Shown here one piece after another: positions 6,312 through 12,244 of a stretch of DNA of 14,192 nucleotides (its first letter is position 1; each line of letters opens with the position of its first letter). The DNA lies in the NCBI GenBank assembly GCA_035526665.1, contig DATLBY010000167.1:1-14192 (forward strand). The letters run 5' to 3'. Made by a program: the position numbers and the translations under genes. Source of the stretch: DATLBY01 sp035526665. Lineage in GTDB: Bacteria; Acidobacteriota; Terriglobia; Bryobacterales; Bryobacteraceae. Below the pieces are notes generated by a model. The model was not told where the DNA came from, made no database searches, and was given only the letters and a program-made list of their open reading frames with translations.

Positions 6312-7186
6312 TTTTGAGCCACCGGAGCAACTTCCCGGTAGTCCGAATAGGTGAAAAGGTCCTGCACATCCACGCGCTCGCCGACGAAGGCCTGATGGAC
6401 CACCCGGGCGGGAAGTATGGCGCCGAAATCGGTCATTTTGTACTCGATATAGCTCAAATCGCGCAGTTTTTCTCCCTTTACGCCCTCGTGGGTGGAGTTT
6501 AGAATAATGCGCCTTGGCAAGTAATCGGAGGCGCGGAACCAGATCTCTCCGGTAAGCTTTTGCTTGATGGGACGGCCCCGCTCGAAAATTGTCATACCTC
6601 CCGGTCCATCCACTTGTGCGAATTTGAAGGCCCACATCTGCTCGCCGTCCATGGTGTCGATGCGGTTGAAGAGGATCTCGAAACGATCGGAGTGACCCGA
6701 TGCGAAAATGAGAATTACAGGGCCGAAATCCGTCGCTACGCCGCGCAAACCGTGCCGTTCGAGGCTCTCCAGGATCTTCTGTCGCTCCTTGTCAGAGGTT
6801 TGGGTAGCTTGTGCGATGGAATCCAGTGCCTTCGCTTTGCGCTTGGGCGGTTTCCCATCCACCGTCAAAACCTGGCGGATTTCGCGCACCTCCTGAGGTC
6901 CCAGGCGGAGAAAACCGTAATCCGAAACGATGGTCCTTTTAAATATAGGAGGCCATGCCTCATCGCCTCGGCGCCCGGCCATAAATCTGGTGATGTCCAG
7001 GGTGGTTTGCTCCAGCGTCTCTTTGCCCAGAATTCCCGGAGCTTTGGCGGCAAAGGCGTCAGCTTCATGCACCAGCCGCAGCAGCGCGGCCTTCCTTCCT
7101 TCGTCCGACTGAGCGAGCGCTGCCATGGAGTAGGCAATGCCCGCCAACCAGCATCGCCGGGTGAGGCTTTGAATGATTCCTTTCAC
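6308..7186 (-). CDS. Secreted protein of unknown function, possibly LolA-like fold
   Basis: I do not recognise a named family. The 292-residue protein has an N-terminal export signal (basic KGIIQSLTRRCW then hydrophobic LAGIAYSMAALA, cleavage probably after A25) and no further membrane segment. The C-terminal half has short beta-like stretches: MTIFERGRPIKQKLTGEIWFR..DYLPRRIIL, then IEYKMTDFGAILPARVVHQ. This pattern recalls LolA/outer-membrane-lipoprotein-sorting-type beta proteins, where a substitution ending in LPRR/ILPARV recurs; that is an impression, not a demonstrated match. It is the first gene of a probable three-gene unit with the hydrolase and the GH2-like gene. Start: an in-frame TAA at 7202-7204 and no other start codon before GTG 7186 fix the start. 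There is no Shine-Dalgarno sequence, but a TANNNT element lies 6 nt upstream (see separate entry). Confidence 0.75.
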   Translation of the reverse strand: MKGIIQSLTRRCWLAGIAYSMAALAQSDEGRKAALLRLVHEADAFAAKAPGILGKETLEQTTLDITRFMAGRRGDEAWPPIFKRTIVSDYGFLRLGPQEVREIRQVLTVDGKPPKRKAKALDSIAQATQTSDKERQKILESLERHGLRGVATDFGPVILIFASGHSDRFEILFNRIDTMDGEQMWAFKFAQVDGPGGMTIFERGRPIKQKLTGEIWFRASDYLPRRIILNSTHEGVKGEKLRDLSYIEYKMTDFGAILPARVVHQAFVGERVDVQDLFTYSDYREVAPVAQK

Positions 7187-7192
7187 AGTTCG

Positions 7193-7198
7193 AGTGTA
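7193..7198 (-). promoter_or_regulatory. Candidate -10 element, possibly for a leaderless transcript
   Basis: On the minus strand TACACT (a TANNNT-type -10) ends 6 nt before the GTG start at 7186, so transcription would begin at or next to the start codon. No Shine-Dalgarno sequence precedes the GTG, which agrees with leaderless translation. There is no good -35 at 16-18 bp, so this is tentative. Confidence 0.3.
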
Positions 7199-7233
7199 CC
7201 GTTACAGGTGCGAAGCAAGCCGGGGAGCCATCC

Positions 7234-7345
7234 CGAACCGCTGTTTAAAAACCTGCGCGGAACGCCAATCGCATTCACGTGAACACGCTTAATCAGCGAG
7301 GCCAGCCACCCCCGCGGAGTAGAAGAACGGTTCGGCAGCGGTTCG
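7234..7345. repeat. Three copies of heptamer CGGTTCG, one inverted, plus a 10-bp inverted repeat
   Basis: CGGTTCG occurs directly at 7328-7334 and 7339-7345 (start-to-start 11 bp, about one helical turn) and inverted as CGAACCG at 7234-7240. The outer pair extends to a perfect 10-bp inverted repeat, CGAACCGCTG (7234-7243) with CAGCGGTTCG (7336-7345). Their position between divergent genes, just upstream of a candidate -10 at 7374, suggests a regulator binding site, but chance cannot be excluded. Confidence 0.4.
7274..7283. promoter_or_regulatory. Perfect 10-bp palindrome TTCACGTGAA, possible operator
   Basis: TTCACGTGAA is its own reverse complement and lies between the heptamer copies in the divergent region. 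It resembles half-site-to-half-site operators bound by dimeric helix-turn-helix regulators. No regulator gene is in the window, so the call rests on symmetry and location only. Confidence 0.3.
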
Positions 7346-7370
7346 TAACCCCCTGCAAGCCGTCACGGAG

Positions 7371-7379
7371 TGGTATAAA
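7371..7379 (+). promoter_or_regulatory. Extended -10 promoter candidate for the TonB-dependent receptor
   Basis: TGGTATAAA combines the TGn extension (7371-7373) with TATAAA (7374-7379), five of six to the -10 consensus. The -35 region is poor, as is tolerated with an extended -10. Start of transcription would be near 7386, leaving a leader of about 158 nt before ATG 7544. The direct CGGTTCG pair ends 25 bp upstream of the extension, overlapping or just upstream of the expected -35 position. Confidence 0.4.
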
Positions 7380-7543
7380 CTCTAAACACGTTTGGGTGGA
7401 GGGGATCGATGTGTGTAACGGGAAAAGTATTCACGATAGAGTCTGTGCTGCATGGCTCCCGGGCCGAAACGCCAACCACAAACTGAAAGTTTAGGCAGTC
7501 TTTCTAGCTGCGATACTATCTGTACGATTCGGGGGAATACGGA

Positions 7544-10500
7544 ATGCTACGTTCGCAAAAAGTTTCACTATGCCTGATGCTGCTGGTGTTTTCGCACCTA
7601 CTGCGGGCGCAATTTGATTCCGGCCAGGTATCCGGTTATGTGCGCGATGCGTCGGAAGGAATCGTGCCCGACTGTGTCGTGATCGCCGTCAATGAGGGAA
7701 CTCGCGAACAGCGGCAGACCACCACGAATGCGAGCGGTTACTATGTGTTTCCGAATCTTCCCGTGGGCGCATACAGCCTGACCGCGGAGGTGTCTGGTTT
7801 CAAAAAATCCACGCGGACTGGCGTGACTCTGAGTTCGGCCAGCAAGGTCAGCGTGGATTTCGCACTCACTGTTGGCACGGTATCGGAGTCGGTCGAAGTA
7901 AAGGCATCTACCAGTCAAATCCAGACGGAAACCGCCCAGGTGGGCCGCACCATCGAGTCGAAACAGATTCAGGACCTCACTCTGAACGGCCGCAATCCTA
8001 TTTATCTTGCGCTCCTGAAGCCGGGTGTGCAGGGCGGATCCATCAGCACTTTCGATCCCGATAGCGTATCCAACGGAGGTTTCAGTATTAACGGCGGCCG
8101 ATCCGACGAGTACGTCGTTATGGTGGATGGCGCCGTCGCCACGCGCACGCGATCGTCCGGATCCATGCTCGGCGCTCAGGACGTGGACACCATCCAGGAA
8201 GTTCAGATACTGACGGCGAACTATGCCGCCGAATACGGCAGATCGTCGGCCGGGCAGATCCGTTTTGTCACCAAGAGCGGCACGCGCGATTTTCACGGGG
8301 ATCTGGTGGAGAATTTCCGCAATTCGGCCCTCGATGCGAATTCCTGGACGCGCAATCACAGTCCCGACCTCTCGCAGAGCCGGGGCGCACCTCCCTTCCG
8401 CTTCAACCAGTTTGGCTTTGACGTCGGCGGCCCGGTGTTCATCCCGAAGAGGTTGAATGCGGATCGCAGTAAGTTATTTTTCTTCTACGCTGAGGAATGG
8501 ATCCGCCGCCGCCAGGACGACACGGGGACCGGTACCGTACCCACACCGAAAATGCGCACGGGAGACCTCAGCGAGTTGTTGGATCCCGCAAACCCTTTCT
8601 TCGGACGGGCTCGCGTTGCAACTGATCCAGTGTCCAAGCTGCCATTCCCTGGAAATATCATTCCCGCTAACCGGATCAGCCCGAATGGGCGGGCGCTGCT
8701 GAACGCGTATCCGGTTCCGGTTCCCGGCTTTCAACAGGGTTCTTCCAACTGGATCGGAAGTTATCCTCGTTTCTCAGACACCCGCAAGGACACCATCAAG
8801 GTCGATTACTTACTGAGCGATAAGCACCGCCTTACGTTCCGTGGGACGCATATTCCCTGGCATTTTAACGGACCCTTCGAGGGCACCTTCGGCGCCTTCC
8901 AGGCCCTCTGGTCGCGCCCGAACCGCACTGCTTCCCTCAGTTTGACCAGCACCGTGAGTCCCACGCTGATCAACGAGTTCACGTTCTCCGCCAGTTCCGA
9001 TGGCCTGGGGTCCATCGACAGGGATCCGTCCTGCGGCCCTCGCTGCATGCGCAGCACGTATGGAATCAATTTTCCCTATATTTTTCCGGGGACAAAGATC
9101 TTCAACGAGAAGATTCCTTCTCTCGCCGTGGATGGGTTGACCACGATTGACAATGGACCGTATCCCGGTTCCTGGTCGGGCTTTGTCTATGGATGGGCAA
9201 ACAATACCACTAAAATCATCGGCAATCACACCACTAAGTTCGGCGTATTCATCGAGCGCTCCGGCCAGAACGATCACATTCAGTACACCACTGCCAGCGC
9301 GCCGGCTACTGTAAACGAAAATGGCTCCTTCCGCTTTTTGGACACGGGCAACCCAAATACGACCGGCTTGGGGATCGCCAACGCGCTACTCGGCAACTTC
9401 AACGATTATTCGGAGTTGGGAGGGAAGCCCATGACGCCCTGGCTGGCCACCACCCTCGACCTGTTTGCGCAGGATAGCTGGAAGGCGACACAGAAGCTTA
9501 CATTGGAGTACGGCGTGCGCTACTCGCTGTGGCCGCCTTGGCACAGCCGCTGGGGCAATCTGGCGGAGTTTCTCCCCAGCTTTTATGACCCCGCGAAAGC
9601 TCCTGAAATCGACCGCGCCGGCGGCTTCATCGTCAGCGGCGACCCCTATAACGGCGTCGTTCTTCCCGGTTGCAAGGTTCCGGCTAAGGAAGGCAATCGC
9701 TTTCCGGTATTGCATTCCGGCCAGTTTGACAGGCTCTATCACTGCCTGCCCGAGGGGCTCGCGAAAACTCACAAGCTGCTCTTCCAGCCGAGGCTTGGAC
9801 TCGCGTATGCGTTCAGTCCGAAGATGGCGTTCCGCGCAGGATTGGGCATGTTCGCCAACCGTACCGCCATCAATCGCGACACTGCGCTGGGCGGCAACGC
9901 TCCGTTCCAACCGCAGCAAACGGTAATCAACGGTCTAGCCGATACGCCCTCCGGCGCCGCCAGACGAGAGTTTCCCTTCACCATGACGATTCAGGATCCC
10001 GTTTTCAAGGTTCCGGTGGCCTGGAACTGGAATACCACGTTCCAGAGGGAGATCGGCTGGGGTACAACAGTGGAAGTAGGGTATGTGGGAAGGCGCGGCA
10101 TCCATAATCAGCGGAAGCGTAACATCAATCAACTGCTGCCCGGCACCACCCAGGCCAACCCGGGAGTGAACGCGAACTTTCTCCGCCCGTACAAGGGGTT
10201 TGGCGTTGTCACTATTTCGGAGAACTCCGGCATCTCGTTGTACAACGGCCTGCAGGTGAGCGTGGAGCGGCGATTTGCCACGGGTATGCAATTTGGTCTC
10301 GCATACACTTTGTCGCGCACAAACGACAACAGCTCTTCTCTAACCGACGTCCTCCCCAATGCCTATGACGATCGCGCGTATTATGGACGATCCGATTTTG
10401 ACCGCACGCATGTGATGATCTTCAACTACATCTACGAACTGCCCTTCAAAGGGAGTTCGACCATGAGCCGGAGACTGGCCGGCAATTGGGAGATTTCAGG

Positions 10501-10930
10501 AGTATTTCAAGCGCAATCCGGAACTCCCTTTTCGGTGCGGCGGAATAATGACTTCGCGGGAGTGGGCGCAGGCAGTGGAAACCAGTTCTACAATTTGGTG
10601 GGCGATCCCCATCTGGAGCCGACCCCTTTTACCAACTTCGCGGTCTGGTTCAATAAGGATGCCTTCGCGCAGCCCGCCAACGGCGCCTTCGGTATCCAGG
10701 AGCGAAACCTGCTTCGGAACCCCGGCTATTGGGGCTGGGACATGGGGCTGCGGAAAAACTTCCCTGTTACGGAAAAGCAGCGTCTGCAATTCCGGTTCGA
10801 GGTGTTCAATCTGTTAAATCATCCGAACTGGGGCGGCGCCAACTCGAACCCGACCAGCAGCGCCTTCGGGCAGGTGACCAGTAAGGGCGGCGAACGCAAT
10901 CTCCAATTGGCGTTGAAGTATATCTTTTAA
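7544..10930 (+). CDS. Oar-like TonB-dependent outer membrane receptor with carboxypeptidase regulatory-like N-terminal domain
   Basis: A 1128-residue outer-membrane receptor, usual length for the acidobacterial Oar-like group. It has a signal peptide (KVSLCLMLLVFSHLLRAQ, cleavage near 22-23). Then comes a carboxypeptidase regulatory-like beta-sandwich (about 28-120; SGYVRDASEGIVP, TTTNASGYYVFPNLPVGAYSLTAE), a plug domain (about 130-245; LNGRNPIYLALLKPGV, FSINGGRSDEYVVMVDG, IQEVQILTANYAAEYGRSSAGQ), and a long beta barrel ending in LALKYIF with a terminal Phe, the usual outer-membrane assembly signal. No STN domain is present, so it is not a FecA-type signalling receptor. The substrate is not evident; members of this group are often assigned to polysaccharide or peptide uptake, or to protease/adhesion-linked export as in Myxococcus Oar. 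GGGGGA 7 nt before the ATG is a good ribosome site. It is transcribed alone and converges on the DUF1501 gene 25 bp downstream. Confidence 0.92.
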   Translation: MLRSQKVSLCLMLLVFSHLLRAQFDSGQVSGYVRDASEGIVPDCVVIAVNEGTREQRQTTTNASGYYVFPNLPVGAYSLTAEVSGFKKSTRTGVTLSSASKVSVDFALTVGTVSESVEVKASTSQIQTETAQVGRTIESKQIQDLTLNGRNPIYLALLKPGVQGGSISTFDPDSVSNGGFSINGGRSDEYVVMVDGAVATRTRSSGSMLGAQDVDTIQEVQILTANYAAEYGRSSAGQIRFVTKSGTRDFHGDLVENFRNSALDANSWTRNHSPDLSQSRGAPPFRFNQFGFDVGGPVFIPKRLNADRSKLFFFYAEEWIRRRQDDTGTGTVPTPKMRTGDLSELLDPANPFFGRARVATDPVSKLPFPGNIIPANRISPNGRALLNAYPVPVPGFQQGSSNWIGSYPRFSDTRKDTIKVDYLLSDKHRLTFRGTHIPWHFNGPFEGTFGAFQALWSRPNRTASLSLTSTVSPTLINEFTFSASSDGLGSIDRDPSCGPRCMRSTYGINFPYIFPGTKIFNEKIPSLAVDGLTTIDNGPYPGSWSGFVYGWANNTTKIIGNHTTKFGVFIERSGQNDHIQYTTASAPATVNENGSFRFLDTGNPNTTGLGIANALLGNFNDYSELGGKPMTPWLATTLDLFAQDSWKATQKLTLEYGVRYSLWPPWHSRWGNLAEFLPSFYDPAKAPEIDRAGGFIVSGDPYNGVVLPGCKVPAKEGNRFPVLHSGQFDRLYHCLPEGLAKTHKLLFQPRLGLAYAFSPKMAFRAGLGMFANRTAINRDTALGGNAPFQPQQTVINGLADTPSGAARREFPFTMTIQDPVFKVPVAWNWNTTFQREIGWGTTVEVGYVGRRGIHNQRKRNINQLLPGTTQANPGVNANFLRPYKGFGVVTISENSGISLYNGLQVSVERRFATGMQFGLAYTLSRTNDNSSSLTDVLPNAYDDRAYYGRSDFDRTHVMIFNYIYELPFKGSSTMSRRLAGNWEISGVFQAQSGTPFSVRRNNDFAGVGAGSGNQFYNLVGDPHLEPTPFTNFAVWFNKDAFAQPANGAFGIQERNLLRNPGYWGWDMGLRKNFPVTEKQRLQFRFEVFNLLNHPNWGGANSNPTSSAFGQVTSKGGERNLQLALKYIF

Positions 10931-10936
10931 TCAGCG

Positions 10937-10957
10937 AGCCGGCCGGGCGGGCTGGCT
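10937..10957. terminator. Hairpin between convergent receptor and DUF1501 genes
   Basis: AGCCGGCC (10937-10944) pairs with GGCTGGCT (10950-10957) over 8 bp with one G-T pair and a 5-nt loop. It lies 6 nt after the receptor stop and its far arm reaches the DUF1501 stop codon (10956-10958), so it could act on both transcripts. Neither side has a T run, so it is a weak intrinsic terminator at most. Confidence 0.4.
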
Positions 10958-12233
10958 ATGCAAACAACTCGGTGAGGGGCTTGCCGTGGTCGGTTACCGG
11001 CACGGGCCGGTCGCCCGCGTACATGATCTTCCCGGGATCAATTCCCAGAGCACAATGAATGGTGGCGTGAAAATCGGGTACCGTCACCGGGCGTTCGACG
11101 ATTTTGGCGCCGATCTCGTCGGTGACGCCGACTACCCGGCCCGTGCGCAGTCCGCCGCCGGCAAGCACCATGCTGAAGGCTTCCGATTGATGGCCCCGCC
11201 CGCCGCCGCTATCGAACTCCGCCGGGCGGCCGAACTCGGTGGCAATCACGACCAGCGTGGAATCCAGCAGCTTGTTCTTTTCGAGATCCTGCAGCAGCGT
11301 CGCGAACGCCTGATCCAAATCCTGGATTAACAGATGCTGCTTCTGTTGGCCATCGTTATGCGTATCCCAGCCGGTGCCGTTCAGGAAGTTGAGGTTGAAC
11401 GACACTTCCACGAATCTCACGCCGGACTGAACCAGACGCCTGGCCAGAAGACAGCGCTGGCCAAATTCGTTGCCATAAGCTTCCCGGAGAGAAGGAGACT
11501 CGCGCTTGAGATCGAAGACATTCGAGAATCGCGGACCAGCGAGTTTAAACCCCTGCCGGCTCACGTCCGATTGCGCCACCACCGCCTCATCTTTTGAATT
11601 GCGAGCGAGGAATCGCTCGCGCATTTGTCCCAGAAGCGTCTCCCTGCGATCCTCCCGCGTATTGTCGACGTCGGGCGGACGGACCAGACCGTTCGGCCCG
11701 GTCTCAATCTGTGTCAGATACACATATCCGTGTTTGGCGCCGAGGAAGCCGGGATCGCGTGTGATGTTGGGGTATCCCATCACCACGTACGCCGGGACGT
11801 CCTCCGCCTTGGGTCCAAGTTGATGCGAAATAATCGAGCCGATGGCGGGATATTGAATCGTTCCGCTCGGCATGCGGCCCGTGTGGACCAGATTGGCGGC
11901 CGCAGCGTGCTCGCCTTTTATACTGTGGGTAACTGAACGAACCAGAACGCACCTGTCGAGCAGCGGTGCGCTGCGTCTCAAATGCTCGCAAACACGCGCG
12001 CCCGGAATCGCCGTCTCGATGGAGTCGTAGTACGAGCCGGCCTTTTTCTTGCCATCGCCCCGAACCTTGGCGTCAAAAGTATCGATGTGAGCAGCGCCGC
12101 CGCCGAGCCACAGAAAAATGCACGCGTCCGCTTTCCCTTTGGGAATATTAGCGACCGTACCGGCACTCAGGCCCGCGGTAGAAGTCAGGGCAGCCGCGCC
12201 CGTTTTCAGCAGATCCCGTCTGGTCCAGTTCAT
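10956..12233 (-). CDS. DUF1501 family protein with Tat signal (sulfatase/phosphatase-like fold)
   Basis: A 425-residue exported protein. It begins with a twin-arginine signal (TRRDLLK at 4-10, then an alanine-rich hydrophobic stretch AAALTSTAGLSAG), so it is expected to be folded before export. Family motifs follow in order: LWLGGGAAHIDTFDAK (41-56), SVTHSIKGEHAAA (100-112), GWDTHNDG (288-295), VVIATEFGRPAEF (328-340), GRGHQSEAFSMVLAGGGL (345-362) and the C-terminal VPDFHATIHCALGID (385-399). These are the marks of DUF1501, distantly related to the alkaline phosphatase/sulfatase superfamily; the biochemical role is not established. The H/D-rich motifs look like metal ligands but the sulfatase Cys/Ser modification site is not evident. 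AAGGAG 5 nt before the ATG, overlapping the stop of the upstream DUF1549/DUF1553 gene, marks tight coupling. It ends convergent to the receptor gene. Confidence 0.92.
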   Translation of the reverse strand: MNWTRRDLLKTGAAALTSTAGLSAGTVANIPKGKADACIFLWLGGGAAHIDTFDAKVRGDGKKKAGSYYDSIETAIPGARVCEHLRRSAPLLDRCVLVRSVTHSIKGEHAAAANLVHTGRMPSGTIQYPAIGSIISHQLGPKAEDVPAYVVMGYPNITRDPGFLGAKHGYVYLTQIETGPNGLVRPPDVDNTREDRRETLLGQMRERFLARNSKDEAVVAQSDVSRQGFKLAGPRFSNVFDLKRESPSLREAYGNEFGQRCLLARRLVQSGVRFVEVSFNLNFLNGTGWDTHNDGQQKQHLLIQDLDQAFATLLQDLEKNKLLDSTLVVIATEFGRPAEFDSGGGRGHQSEAFSMVLAGGGLRTGRVVGVTDEIGAKIVERPVTVPDFHATIHCALGIDPGKIMYAGDRPVPVTDHGKPLTELFA

Positions 12234-12238
12234 GTTGT

Positions 12239-12244
12239 CTCCTT
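12239..12244 (-). promoter_or_regulatory. Ribosome binding site of the DUF1501 gene, overlapping the upstream stop codon
   Basis: On the minus strand AAGGAG (12244-12239) lies 5 nt before ATG 12233 and shares bases with the TAA stop (12245-12243) of the DUF1549/DUF1553 gene. This is the strongest ribosome site I found in the window and indicates translational coupling of the pair. Confidence 0.75.

Larger units (their letters stand above)
7187..7543. other. Divergent intergenic region between secreted-protein operon and TonB-dependent receptor
   Basis: A 357-bp stretch without a credible gene; a short frame at 7279-7494 has no ribosome site and no family resemblance. It holds candidate promoters in both directions, a 10-bp palindrome and three copies of the heptamer CGGTTCG/CGAACCG, listed separately. 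From the plus-strand promoter candidate to the receptor ATG there is a leader of about 158 nt in which I see no convincing strong stem-loop or known riboswitch. The receptor has a ribosome site GGGGGA at 7531-7536, 7 nt before its ATG. Confidence 0.6.

Noticed and set aside
6312..6635. N-terminal extension of the hydrolase frame upstream of ATG 6311
   Set aside because: Arg/Gly/Pro-rich with no resemblance to the family, lies wholly inside the neighbouring gene, and ATG 6311 gives the normal N-terminus with an ATGA overlap.
7279..7494. 71-codon plus-strand frame in the divergent intergenic region
   Set aside because: No ribosome site, no coding character, and it overlaps the promoter and repeat elements.
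7380..7530. Leader of the receptor mRNA, considered as a riboswitch
   Set aside because: No strong stem-loop or known aptamer core could be seen by eye; not enough to call.
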